Shown here: positions 52,901 through 61,650 of the stretch, in pieces | Numbering within the stretch: the stretch's first letter is position 1 | Layout: each line of letters begins with the position of its first letter | NCBI GenBank assembly: GCA_007922305.1 | Contig: ML677374.1 | Span: forward strand, 6,557,619-6,621,618 | Reading direction: 5' to 3' | From: Dermatemys mawii | Taxonomy: Eukaryota > Chordata > Testudines > Dermatemydidae | DNA length: 64,000 bases | Position numbers and translations under genes: made by a program | The notes under the pieces: generated by a model | The model's input: only the letters and a program-made list of their open reading frames with translations | Databases searched by the model: none | What the model was told of the DNA's origin: nothing

Positions 52901-55900
52901 ACGACTTTATGCACATTAATGAATTCAATTTCATAGCAATCGTGGAGAAACTGAGGTACACAGATGTTAAGGTTGCATAGCAAAGTGGCAGAGACGGGTC
53001 TAGAAATCAGATCTATTGATGCCCATTATCTTGTGTTGTGACCAGTGACTAGGTTTCCTCTCTGGAAGGTATCCTCATTCTCGGAGTATTCTGCAAACTA
53101 AACGGTGTTCTTTCCCTGTCATGCTAAAAAGACTAGCAGGCTCGATAAAACACGTCTTCGTACTGCCAGTCTTTCTAGACTAGGGATTTTTCCTTTGTTA
53201 GTGGCCTTGTAACTTTTCTTCTAGGTGTTTGTCAGGTGCCAGGTACATGTAAAGTGCTGTCATCTTTAACTTATTTAAATCTTATAACATCTCCCTGGCA
53301 CTTCACAAAATTTGAAATAGTAATATCTGGTCCCAAATTCGAATGGATGGAATATCAACGGAGCGGCTTTATATTCAATCCACATGGGCTGCCACCATTG
53401 TCTGCAGAGTCAATTTGGAGACAACCCTTGATATGACAACAATACAATATGAAATTATCAATGACAAAGTTACCACATCGTAACACATGCCGATACATAT
53501 TTTTTTAAAAAAAATATGTAACACTGTTGGCTAACCCAGCCCCACACCACAGATGTGAGGATCTTTCCAAGCAGGAGGAGTTTCCCAAGATCAGGGTTTA
53601 ATTGGTCCAGGTTAGAAGCTGTCAATTTTGCTAGAACTAAGCTGTTAAAATCCAATTACCAATAACGGTTTAGGAGGGTATAGGTACACATAATGCAGTT
53701 TACTCTCAACAGAAAAAACGGTTCCTCCCCTTCTCATAACTCAAGCTCTTCGAGACATGGTTCTCTTGTCCATTCCAGTTAGGTGACTCCCAAACCGAAG
53801 TTCTGGAGGCGGGGCTGGAGTACTGATTGGAACACTGCTCTCCTGAAGGCCGCAGCGTCTCTGGCCTGCGGGTGACTGCACTGTGGGCGTAATGGGCAGT
53901 GAACGTGTGTATGCAGGACTACATCGCCGCTCTGCAGATTGCCTGGGTGGGAACTTGAACTTCTTCAGGAACTTGTTGAGTTCTCACGGGTCTAGGATTG
54001 GCCTGAGCCTGTCTTTGGCTTTTGGTATTAAGAAATACTAGAAAAAGAAACCCTCGCCCTTCTGCTCCTGAGGAACCTCTTCCACTGCCCTTTGCGAAAG
54101 GAGCAAGTGCGTCTCCTGAATAAGGAGTCGCTCATGAGAGGAGTCCCTGACAAGAGACAGGGAAGGGGGGTGGAAGGACAGGAGGGCACAGAATTGGATG
54201 AAGTATTCCCTCTCTACCGTGCAGAGCACCAAGCAGACCGAAGTGATACGGGACCATGCACGGTAGAAAGGGGATAGTCGGGACGAGAAGGTAAGGCAGG
54301 GTAGATCCAGTTCTTGTTCTGGTGCGCTGTCCTCGACCACATCTTCAAAAGGTCAGTTTGGGGCCAGGTGGTGATTTGGATTGGCCAGAACTCCAGGGTC
54401 AATGGGAGCTGCAGCTGCTGATTCCTCAGGTCCAGCAAATAGGGTGGGACCAGATTCAACCACCCTTCTGGGGCAGGAGTTGACATGGCCCTCACAGGCG
54501 ACGTGGAGCAACAGGCCAACTGGGGTTTCACCATCACCAGCTCCTGAGGCAGGGGAGAACTATCCTTCTCCGGCTTCCTTTTCCTCTGAGGCACCGGTGA
54601 TTGAGACCAGCACCCAGACGCTGAGTGGACATGGGAGGGGGCCAAGAGTCTCTGGCGGAGTCCTTTCTCGGTACTGGTTCCCTGGATGATGGCACTGGGG
54701 CATTCTACACTGAGGAGAAAGTGCTGGGTGTGGGGTCCCAGGTCTGAATGGGGGTAAAGAGCTGCCTCTGGGAGCAGAACTTTGAGACACTGTTCCCTCT
54801 CTTTCAAAGTTCTGAGATGGAACTCGTGGCAAATTCTGCAACAGTCCTTTTGGTGACCCTCACCTAGGCACCCTAAACCTGCAATGTGTGGGTCACTTTT
54901 TGTCATGTGCTTAGCGTAGACCCCACTTTTTGAACCCTGCGGAATCTAAAAGGGTAAATTTTCAGTAATGTGCACAGGGAGGTAAATGTAAAAAAACTCT
55001 ATTACTGGAGACATGGCCAGCCTGAAAGCCATATATTATAAACAAGTATTTCTTTACCTATGTATGACTCACTCACAGTCTGCGCATGTCTTACCCTGGA
55101 CAACGAAAATCAATGAAGGCACTTCCAAGTTCTCAGCGCTGTAACATTTGGGTTGCAAACACTTGATGGAAATGTATTCTTTGTGTAAAACCAGCATTTT
55201 CAATGGAATTTAAAAGAATAACAGAGAGAACATTTTTCTGTAGGTGTTATGGGCTTGCTTTTATAAAATTAATTTTTTAGATAAAGTGGAGTTGTCATCC
55301 TACTAAGGGTTTGTCTACACTGGGGTTTCACACAGAATTAAACTGTGTCAACACAAGTCATGGATAACCTGGACACGGATTGTCCACACTGGGGGCTTGC
55401 ACAAATGCAGCTATGATGATGTAAAAAAATCCAGTGCAGACAAGGCCTACGAGTCTAGAACCCACAGCAATGCACCTTTAAGAGCCACTATAAAGAACAC
55501 TGGAAGTAAATGCCACCTCCTAAGCAAAGGACGTTCAAAAGAAGCCTTGCCAGCCAGAGGAGACGGAAGTGCAAAGCCTAACCAACATAGTTCTAAAATG
55601 GGCTACACTGATTTTATCTCCCAGATTTAAAGGGCCAGCTCCAGCAAAGACCATGTTTGGAAACTGTAGCATTCTGGTGACTATATGGCAAAAGTGACAG
55701 CAGCTCTCCTTAAGGTTAGTAAAAGGGGCTAAATTTCTCTATTATTTTAGAACTGAGGGGCTTGGGTGTCAGATACCTTGCGATTTTCCCAGGCAAATCC
55801 TTGGAGTTTTATACATTTGAGATAATTATGTCCCGGTGCTGGTCTTGCTATTGTTCGATATTTAACTAACAAAAATTCCAGCCATGTCACCTGACTCCAT

Positions 55901-58900
55901 TACATATGGTTCCATGTTGCGGAATAGAACCATAATTGTGCTCTATAACCTGGCTGAAACCTGGTGCATTTTCAAGACTTCCCCCTAGAACTGAAACACA
56001 CTACAAATTAGCACAGCATCAAAACAGGGGCAGGGGACAACCTTGATGTAAGCAGACCCTCTAAACTCAGATGTATTCACAGTATCAATTGGTCCAAATA
56101 TCATAAAGGTTAGAAAGCCTACAATTACCCCCCTTCATAGCAATTCTGTGTGGCAAGTCATATATGCCTTCAAGATTCCTGCAGTCAGCTCTTGCTCACA
56201 TCCTGAAAGAGACTGGACCCAGGCTGCTGCCACAGAGGATGAAGGAGATGTCCTACTACACAAGTTTGTGTGTGCTATGCTAGGAGAAGGCAGGTGTGCA
56301 CTGGTGACACAGGACTACGAAGAGAAATAGCTGCTCACCACTATAACAAAAGTCAATCAGAAGAGGAAAAAGCCACCTGTAATCCTGAAAGGAAGTCGTT
56401 GACACAATCAAAGCACATCACCCAACCTTTAGTTCTATGTTCCCATAAGAACCATTTTCTTTTCTTGATACCAGGAACCAAACTGACTGTCATCCCTGGC
56501 ACATGGAAATATATCAATGGTTTGATAATCACCTTTCATTCCACCAGAAAAGCCTCTCCAGTTGGCAAAGACCATCAGAGGGAGTCCCTCCCGGTTAAAG
56601 TCTTTGATAGCCTGAGCAGTCTTAAATGCAGAGTCCGGGAACCACACCTGACCAGCCTGTTGGATTATCTGTTGGGGGGCAAAATGGTACGACTTGAATG
56701 TTTTGTTAAAGTGAGAGTTACTATAAGAAGAAAACAAATAGATACAGCGAGAGCTCCAATCTGAAACCAATGCTGACAAACAGAACAACTTATTATAAAT
56801 ATGGGTGCATTGGGAGAATGACACCCAAAGGAACGAAAGGGCACTGACTTTAAGTTTACAAAATACAACACTGATCCTGCAACTGACTTCATGTGAGCAG
56901 ATCTCCGCACCCATAGAGAGCTCCTTTGACTTCAGTGCAGTAAGTGAAACAAGGAGACAAAAAGAGCACTAAGGGGAGAGGAAGCAGGAGTGCAGACATA
57001 GGCAGGGCAAGAGCTGGGAAGGCAGAGACAAGGGATATGAACATAAAGACAGAGTAAGAATTTCAGAAACAGGGGTGAGGTAGCCTGAGTAGCAGGAGAG
57101 GACGATGATTTTGGCTTCCCAGGTTTCCTGATTTGAAGACTGGGGCTTTAGCCATAAGATCCTTCCCCTCTTCCAAAAGAGAGCAGGGCTAGGCATCCAC
57201 AGAGATAAGCCATCTCCTGCCCGTATCTTCAGTATATCCAAGGCTCTCTCTTGGTACAGAGTCAGCCAGCAAGACAGCCAATTCACCAGCTCTGAGAACA
57301 GCATATTAGCAAGCGGCCAAAGGCTGATGAGTTTCTTGTCTTGCGGGTCAATCTCCCAATAAACCCAAAGAAACTTTTCAAAAGAGGCATCTGCAGAGAA
57401 TGACTTGAACCAAACCCCAACACGCATTCAACAACAAAACCTACCTTGGCCTCAGAGTCCAGGTTTGCAGGATCAGCAGGGATACTTAGCTCCACTGTTC
57501 GGGTTTCTACGGCAACTACTCCTACAGGTATTCCTCCCAATCTGAAACCAGATGAGACAAATCAAAACCCACATATTTTATCACCACACAACTAGTCATT
57601 TTTCTCTAATCTGGCATCAAAACACTTCAAAATAAAAACAAGAGAGAGACAAACAATGCAAATCAATGGAGGGTCTTTCTGAAGCGTTCAGACACGTGTC
57701 TGGATCATTTCAGAGCTGGATTTACAGCTCTCAGAATAAAGCCTATTTATAAAACGAATACCCCCCAACAAACCAGAGCAGAACAAACTGAAGCCTAGCA
57801 TTTTGCACTAGGTATGGGACAGTTATGCAGTTGCACAGGGCTGCATCTCTCCTAGCATGCCACCACACAGATTTTCATGAAACTGTCTTCATCAGGAAAT
57901 ATAACCTTGAAGACCCAAGTCTTCTGAGCCCCCCCGCCCACTTGCAATCACAATGATCCTTCCACCCACTACCAGCTGATCAAAACCCCTATATGACCCA
58001 GCCACCCCAACTGCCCTGCATGCTTTGCACGGATCCCCCAAAAGTGCAGAATGGTGACAGGCAGATGGAAGGTCAGTGTTCTATCTATTAGCCCTCACAG
58101 CTGCTGGGTCATTATTGGGGCTGGGGATGGATGGATAAACGGGACTAGTATATGAGCACAAGGAGGCAGGATAACATGTGTCAGGGAAATTTGGCCTCAC
58201 TCTCCATTCAGTCTAATAACTTCCTAAAACAAAAGGCAGCCGCTTGTGGCAACAGCTGCTTGCAATGTCTTCCTGATGCTGCACGAAAGGGAGTCCCAGC
58301 AGAGACGACCCCTCTCTACTCTGCCATCTCAAGTTGGATGACAAGCACCCCAGGCACCAAAAGTGACAAGGCCGATGTGCACTAGGGGGTTTGAAAATAT
58401 TCCTATTCACAATGATTAAGAGTCCAGCTAGAAACTCGTAATTGCAGAAGCCGTCTTAAATCGGTAACTTATAACATCTATATTAGGACCCATGTGACCT
58501 AATAAAGAACATCTTTATCCAAGTATTACTGTTATTTATTGAACTTGAAAACAGCTCAAAACAACTTCTGTTCTCTATTATACTTGGTATAAATTTCATC
58601 AGGCTAGCACATGAAGATGCTACATCTTGTTTTATAGTGTGTCCCTGGACAAGTTGCCCTGGAATAATAAAAGACAATTTACAGCCGCCACCACCACACA
58701 TATTCCAAACATACATACAAAAGATGAGTTTTGGCAGCACTTACAGTAACAATCCCAGAAGAATACATTCATATTTATTTTTTCAAAATGCCACTGCTTT
58801 TGAAAGACGTCAGCTCCATTTGTATTATATAGACGTGTACAGGAGACTGAGTCCAAAGCAGCTCAAAATGTGTCGGACGAAAAGAAACTAAAAGTCAAGC

Positions 58901-60346
58901 CAAGTATATTCCTGAACAAAGATGGTCTGGCTTTGCTAAATAATTGATTGTGTCTGGGATGTTGTCTAAACTTATAGCCATTAGATGATTATAATACTTT
59001 GCACCTGCAAAGCAGGATTATCAAAGAACCTTACAGACATCAGATTAAACCTGAGAGGTAGGTTTTTATTCACAGTTTCTTGATGGAAAAACTGAGGCAT
59101 GGAAAGATTACAGGATTTCCTCAAGGTCAAGCAGCAAATCAGGGGTTGAGCCAGCAGAAATCCTGGCTCCTGTTTCTCTGATCTAACTATTAGGAAATAT
59201 TCTTGCTCAGACCTCGGAAAGGAATTTATGAGTATTGGTTCCTATTCCACTGCTCTTAGCACCGGGTAATACTCCATCCTTGTGGAACAGCTTTATTCAG
59301 AAGAGAAAGTGACAAAGAAAACACACAATGCTCCTGATTATTTTAATGACAACAACAAGGAAAGACTTGAATTCTGAGCCTAAATGGATGAGCCATTCTG
59401 CAAGATTTGCCATTTGATGGCTTTTCCAGCTTGGCAGCATGAACGTGCAGGGACCTACTATACTGAGAGGGCTATAGAGGCTGGATTTATTTTCAGGACT
59501 GGGATCTAAATCCCAAGTAACATGGTATGTTTTAGAATCTTGAGAAAGTGCCACCTGCCACAAAGATAAGGGAAAGTGATTGTCCCAGAGAGGAAGGGGA
59601 GCACCAGATGCAAGTCCCCAGGGCCGCTTGGCTCTGCAATGTAGAGCTAGACTAAGATCAGTCTTGGCAGGTGCTAGTTTGGAAAAAGCTGCATGTTATT
59701 CTATGCTGGGATCACTTCTGACTTACTCTCTTTTCAGAATGGGTAATAAAATTTAATAGAAACTTCAATTTCCCACTTGAAATAAAAAATATAAGTATCC
59801 CAGCAATCTGCAGTTTCTTCCAGTCTACTTCAGTTTTAGCTGGACTTTTTTTGTTGTTGTTGTTGTTGCTGCTGCAAGTCAAATGTGATTGTGAAACAAT
59901 ATAGCCCAACAACTACTCTAAATAATGTCAGAGCCACAACAAGGGGACCCCTCTGTATTACCATGGACAGTTGAAAGGTTTGTCCCTCGGAATCACCTGT
60001 TGCCCACCCACAAATACTCGTTCCACCCAGCATTACAGGAGGTGAAAGTTATCAAAACACCCTGGGACAGACAGAAGGAAGTATCAGTACATGTTCAATT
60101 CACACAGCAGAGATGTGCTTGGCTGGGATGATACATTTGTTATCCACATACATCCACTTTCCAGTTTTGTCAGAATGTGTCAGCAGAAACACAAAGCATC
60201 AGTAAAAGCTAGATTTCTACAAAGGTCTAAAAAGCTTATGGGTACTTACCTAGCTCTACCAACCACAACTGTTTGTGCCCAGGGCTGCATGATCTCTAGG
60301 AATGATCCCTTGTCAAAGAAACCACTTAACCACTGGCTTTTTTGAG
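19828..60346 (-). CDS. ACACA: Acetyl-CoA carboxylase alpha (ACC1), C-terminal nine coding exons; 5' part lies outside the window
   Basis: ACC1 makes malonyl-CoA from acetyl-CoA and bicarbonate in the cytosol, the committed step of fatty acid synthesis. The coding joins are 60346-60250, 57541-57445, 56668-56533, 47425-47248, 44161-44049, 29952-29798, 28528-28358, 21753-21617 and 19954-19828. They total 1211 nt, all introns are GT-AG, and every phase matches. About 403 residues result, out of roughly 2350 in the family. They cover the C-terminal part of the carboxyltransferase domain, with the hallmark strings [21 protein letters not shown] and [11 protein letters not shown], and then the helical C-terminus ending MDSPPST. 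ACACA is preferred over its paralogue ACACB because the end reads KQLTEEDGV and [13 protein letters not shown], as I recall for ACC1. No frameshift or early stop is present, so the gene looks functional. The upstream exons were not found. Confidence 0.97.
19955..21616 (-). other. ACACA: ACACA last intron (1.7 kb)
   Basis: GT-AG intron. No interspersed repeat was recognised. An open frame on the opposite strand (20254-20775, 173 codons) is judged to be chance. The 20880-21230 stretch is AT-rich. Confidence 0.85.
21617..21753 (-). CDS. ACACA: ACACA penultimate coding exon: AYLWDNN...DYILKQIR
   Basis: This 137-nt exon has 45 codons and then AG of a Ser codon. [10 protein letters not shown] and [19 protein letters not shown] match the ACC1 tail, whereas ACACB is clearly different here. 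The acceptor is tttgcag and the donor is gtaagc. Confidence 0.96.
26929..26962. repeat. A-rich purine tract
   Basis: Repeated gaaaaa-type units. Confidence 0.8.
27685..27910 (+). mobile_element. MIR/CORE-type SINE
   Basis: Shows tgggactcagaagatttggg, tttccctgtctgtaagatgg and the downstream gattgtaagctctttggc. Near full length, antisense to ACACA. Confidence 0.65.
28358..28528 (-). CDS. ACACA: ACACA exon: [19 protein letters not shown]...EGTVK
   Basis: This 171-nt exon is exactly 57 codons in phase 0-0. It contains [19 protein letters not shown] and [17 protein letters not shown], diagnostic of the ACC C-terminal helical region. The acceptor is cttgtgcag and the donor is gtaaag. Both flanks stay open for some distance, so the ends come from splice signals and family comparison. 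Confidence 0.98.
28529..29797 (-). other. ACACA: ACACA intron (1.3 kb)
   Basis: It contains a turtle-type SINE (28961-29122) on the strand opposite the gene. Nothing else was recognised. Confidence 0.85.
28961..29122 (+). mobile_element. Turtle tRNA-derived SINE (Cry type) with CR1-like tail
   Basis: The head reads like a tRNA (cagctcagcggtttgagcat, then a B-box-like gagctcaatccttgag). The tail reads ttgagcagggggttgaacta and ends attctatgatc, as in CR1-derived tails. The element is close to full length. It lies on the plus strand, antisense to ACACA. Confidence 0.8.
29798..29952 (-). CDS. ACACA: ACACA exon: [16 protein letters not shown]...QEKGVIT
   Basis: This 155-nt exon has two bases completing Gly and then 51 codons, ending in phase 0. 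It includes [20 protein letters not shown] and [12 protein letters not shown], where ACC substrate-pocket helices lie near the domain's end. The acceptor is gattccag and the donor is gtaagt. Confidence 0.97.
30355..30535 (+). mobile_element. MIR/CORE-type SINE
   Basis: Shows ctaaccccagctctgcgatg and ggataaaatgaggacaatcc. Confidence 0.55.
31378..31398. repeat. (AC)n microsatellite, interrupted
   Basis: Short CA/CG-interrupted tract. Confidence 0.8.
33385..33605 (-). mobile_element. MIR/CORE-type SINE
   Basis: Reverse orientation: ctttacaaatgttaattaat, gaggttaagtgacttccct and aaaagccaggagacttg. Confidence 0.65.
33620..34170. promoter_or_regulatory. CpG-rich non-coding block in ACACA intron
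   Basis: CpGs are much denser than in the surrounding introns (for example gcgtcgcc, ccgatccgtacggt, gccgtcacacggcgag, cgcgggtcacg), with no repeat recognised. It could be an enhancer or an internal promoter. Inference only. Confidence 0.3.
34870..35070 (-). mobile_element. MIR/CORE-type SINE
   Basis: Reverse orientation: cccaaagcgctttacccagg, tagagatggtgtaactgagg and gaagtgacttgcc. Confidence 0.65.
35645..35841 (-). mobile_element. Turtle tRNA-derived SINE (Cry type), minus strand
   Basis: This is the reverse complement of the element at 28961. The CR1-like tail comes first (atatcagggttggaagggac), then ggattgaactcaaacccctg and ctcaaaccactgagc. It is in the same direction as ACACA. Confidence 0.8.
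36024..36055. repeat. 15-bp tandem duplication
   Basis: ctgaagcctgctcct occurs twice head to tail. Confidence 0.9.
36358..36378. repeat. (GA)n-(GC)n microsatellite
   Basis: agagagagagag followed by cgcgcg-like sequence. Confidence 0.8.
37340..37440 (-). repeat. Diverged 'gcaaagca..cttaag' repeat
   Basis: Contains cagcaaagcatctaaacttg and gcttaagtccacccctgg, resembling a common amniote repeat tail. Weak call. Confidence 0.25.
38636..38870 (+). repeat. Interspersed repeat ('ttggaccaacttctg' family)
   Basis: It contains aaggtgaggtaatatgtttt, actggaccaacttctgctgg and agctcttcctcaggtctgg, a phrase I recall as a frequent turtle and bird repeat. The class is not certain. Confidence 0.45.
38975..39628 (+). 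mobile_element. CR1 LINE 3' end
   Basis: Typical CR1 3' sequence: ccaggtctgggtgccccact, aggagagcaacaaaaatgct, ggaatagagttccaagggag and a terminus near tctgtgactctattc. It is 5'-truncated and non-coding, antisense to ACACA. Confidence 0.8.
42688..42775 (-). mobile_element. MIR/CORE-type SINE, partial
   Basis: Only the end segment is present: catagcacctttcatacgg and gggctttataaatgtaaa. Confidence 0.4.
43390..43798 (+). mobile_element. CR1-like LINE 3' end (second subfamily)
   Basis: Recognised by cagcctttggaactccttcc, gatggacccttgctctgacc and the end cagtagggccattcttatg. It is 5'-truncated. Confidence 0.75.
44049..44161 (-). CDS. ACACA: ACACA exon: [19 protein letters not shown]...AERL
   Basis: This 113-nt exon has one base completing Arg, 37 codons, then one base of Gly. 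The string [19 protein letters not shown] is a strong ACC match. The acceptor tract reads through without an in-frame stop, so only codon phase with its neighbours fixes the start (acceptor gatcag). The donor is gtacgt. Confidence 0.96.
45218..45425 (-). mobile_element. MIR/CORE-type SINE
   Basis: Reverse orientation: gatctcaaggccctttataa and gttaagtgacttgccccagg with gtcacagagtcag. Confidence 0.7.
45507..45596. repeat. 45-bp minisatellite, two diverged units
   Basis: Units 45507-45551 and 45552-45596 share gatcc, ggccaa-like, accatctacc and aggtctc blocks at the same spacing. They differ at roughly a fifth of positions. Confidence 0.8.
46905..47095 (-). mobile_element. MIR/CORE-type SINE, diverged
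   Basis: Reverse orientation: ctttacaaacattaactaat, ggctgagttaagaacagaac and agtccttcctcctactctc. Confidence 0.5.
47248..47425 (-). CDS. ACACA: ACACA exon with [15 protein letters not shown] carboxyltransferase core
   Basis: This 178-nt exon is the largest coding exon here. Two bases complete Asp, 58 codons follow, and it ends with AG of an Arg codon. It carries [32 protein letters not shown] and [11 protein letters not shown], which are the core of the carboxyltransferase fold. The acceptor is ttttcccag and the donor is gtaaag. Confidence 0.97.
48250..48830 (-). mobile_element. Old CR1/L3 LINE 3' part, minus strand
   Basis: The reverse strand shows gcaacaaaaatgatcaaagg and a heavily diverged CR1/L3 3' region. 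It is sense with ACACA. It may be the 3' end of the element whose RT piece lies at 50280-50530. Confidence 0.65.
48895..49075 (-). mobile_element. MIR/CORE-type SINE
   Basis: Reverse orientation: ccttgtgaggtagagaagc, acaaaggggaactgaggcag and ggtcacccaggaagctt. Confidence 0.65.
50280..50530 (-). mobile_element. CR1/L3 reverse transcriptase fragment, decayed
   Basis: On the minus strand it encodes a decayed CR1 RT stretch with [16 protein letters not shown] followed by a degraded IVYLDFxKAFD region (the catalytic-motif Asp reads Val). In-frame stops are present, so it is inactive. Confidence 0.7.
50668..50885 (-). mobile_element. MIR/CORE-type SINE, diverged
   Basis: Reverse orientation: tctatagcacctttcatcc, agccctttgcaaacacac and gagaatccaggagtactgat. 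Confidence 0.55.
52257..52280. repeat. (TTTA)n microsatellite
   Basis: About six imperfect TTTA units. Confidence 0.8.
52865..53055 (-). mobile_element. MIR/CORE-type SINE, diverged
   Basis: Reverse orientation: ggagaaactgaggtacacag, gcaaagtggcagagacggg. Confidence 0.5.
53740..54945 (-). mobile_element. Decayed retroelement with a Gag-like frame
   Basis: A 230-codon frame runs on the minus strand from 54906 to 54214. Its N-terminus has a Cys/His cluster ([18 protein letters not shown]) followed by basic and Pro/Ser-rich sequence. I associate this layout with the Gag-like protein of DIRS- or gypsy-type elements in turtles and fish. The surrounding 53740-54200 is also GC-rich and resembles the same element. 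No reverse transcriptase, recombinase or LTR was recognised, so it is a fragment. Family assignment is tentative. Confidence 0.45.
55307..55447. mobile_element. Short inverted-repeat DNA element
   Basis: The left end gggtttgtctacactggg and the right end ccagtgcagacaaggcc are inverted copies. It is about 141 bp with no coding capacity. Confidence 0.6.
56533..56668 (-). CDS. ACACA: ACACA exon with the NWRGFSGG carboxyltransferase motif
   Basis: This 136-nt exon has 45 codons and then one base of an Asp codon. Its motifs are [24 protein letters not shown] and [12 protein letters not shown]. The Arg in NWRGFSGG belongs to the active-site region and, as I recall, corresponds to a catalytically important Arg in yeast ACC. 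The acceptor is aacag and the donor is gtgatt, a weaker form than in the neighbouring exons. Confidence 0.97.
56669..57444 (-). other. ACACA: ACACA intron (0.8 kb)
   Basis: This is the shortest intron in the window. No repeat or other feature was recognised. Confidence 0.85.
57445..57541 (-). CDS. ACACA: ACACA exon: [18 protein letters not shown]...DSEAK
   Basis: This 97-nt exon runs from a tttcag acceptor to a gtaggt donor. One base completes Arg and 32 full codons follow, so it ends in phase 0. The segment [17 protein letters not shown] is nearly invariant in eukaryotic ACC and lies in the carboxyltransferase domain. Confidence 0.96.
58985..59205 (-). mobile_element. MIR/CORE-type SINE
   Basis: Reverse orientation: taatactttgcacctgcaa, gatggaaaaactgaggcatg, tcaaggtcaagcagcaaatc. 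Confidence 0.6.
59845..59874. repeat. (TTG)n microsatellite grading to (CTG)
   Basis: A T-run, seven TTG units, then gctgctgc. Confidence 0.85.
60250..60346 (-). CDS. ACACA: ACACA exon (first in window): carboxyltransferase segment QWLSGFFD...VVVGRA
   Basis: This 97-nt exon has a pyrimidine-rich acceptor ending in tag and a gtaagt donor. It starts with two bases that complete a Thr codon from the exon outside the window. It then encodes 31 residues including [16 protein letters not shown] and VVVGRA, and ends with AG of an Arg codon. It belongs to the carboxyltransferase domain. [11 protein letters not shown] differs slightly from the mammalian form I remember. Confidence 0.95.
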
Positions 60347-61499
60347 CTACAAAAAGGAAAGGGCGGGGGGAGAACATAAACAGCAGTTAAAACTGTAGCA
60401 AGACTCCAATTTAACAACTTTGGGGCTGGATTGGGTTTTTTTGTTTGTCTGTATTTTTTTTTAAAACACAAACTGACGATAACATAAGGGAGCATTAGAC
60501 TGCTGAGCATTTGTCTGCCTTCAGCCATCATGTCCTATTTCATTTGCTAGTCTGCATAAAGAGAGTCATTTATCAGCAAAGGCATCATTTATTGTTAAAC
60601 GATGGGGTCTGGATAGCAGAGGGACTTTGCATGCTTTTAAATAAATAACTCTGTTTTTTTCAAGACACTGCAAACATTTATCAAAAGGCAGCCAAGTCAC
60701 TGAAGATGTTTTTCAAAATGCCTATTTCTGTTTTAAAAACCTAGCTTACCATTTTCTCTCAATTCTGAGAAAAATGCAGTAGACAGACACATATTTGAGA
60801 ATAAATGTGCTAATGATATTTGAACATTAGACACTGCACTTGTGTGTGTGTGTCATACGTTGGAAAAATAATAGGGCTGAATCTCTATGTAAAGCCCACA
60901 TACATAGCCCACAAAGCCCTCTACTAAAGATATACTACATAATGCTCGGGTTCATCGCACACTCTTCCAGATGCTATAGAGAGCCATAATAGTTGGTATA
61001 GCAGATCAAACTTTCTATCCACATCCATTTCCCTGCAAACAGTGGTGGCCAATTCCTGATGCTTCAAAGAAACAAACCTTTTTCGAACAGTGCTCCTAGA
61101 TGATTGTGCAATGCTGAGGAGAAAAAAAATCCTTCCTGACCCTTGAAAAAAAATCAAGCTCATGCCCTGAAGTGAAGCATGATTACCTTGACTGTGCTAC
61201 CTATTCACAAATGGCTATAAAATTATCCAGTGCTTTGCAAGAGGAATCCATTATCTGATTTTATGCTCTCCTATGTCAGTGATTGCAAAAGATTGACCAT
61301 ATCCCTGTGACATGCAGCATTCTTGTTGACTGATATTGTATATGCATTCAAAGAAGTTGATAATAGCATAGCAGAGAGCAGGACCTTTAAAAACTGCTGG
61401 AGTCAGAGGGGATTAAATTGTTTTTTTATGTATTTAATTTACGGACAGTTCTTTGGTTCTCACCAATGTAATATCTCCACTTCCCTTACTCTTAGGGGA

Positions 61500-61650
61500 T
61501 AAAGCCTCGCTACTGCACACCTGTAAGGCAGAGTGCAATACCATTACCTCCATTCTAGAGATGGGAAGACTGAGGCACTGAAGGTTAGAGTAGCCCAGCT
61601 CTCCTGATTCCAAGTCCTGTGCCTTCACCAAAAGACTACCCTTCCTTCCT
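61500..61650 (-). mobile_element. MIR/CORE-type SINE fragment
   Basis: Reverse orientation: gagatgggaagactgaggca and ctcctgattccaagtcctgt. Confidence 0.55.

Larger units (their letters stand above)
47426..56532 (-). other. ACACA: ACACA intron (9.1 kb), repeat-rich
   Basis: It holds CR1/L3 fragments (48250-48830, 50280-50530), MIR copies (48895, 50668, 52865), a TTTA microsatellite (52257-52280), a Gag-like retroelement (53740-54945) and a short inverted-repeat element (55307-55447). Confidence 0.85.
57542..60249 (-). other. ACACA: ACACA intron (2.7 kb)
   Basis: It contains a MIR copy (58985-59205) and a TTG microsatellite (59845-59874). Otherwise nothing was recognised. Confidence 0.85.

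Noticed and set aside
19828..60346. ACACB (acetyl-CoA carboxylase beta) as the identity
   Set aside because: The last two exons match the ACC1 tail and differ from the ACACB tail I remember.
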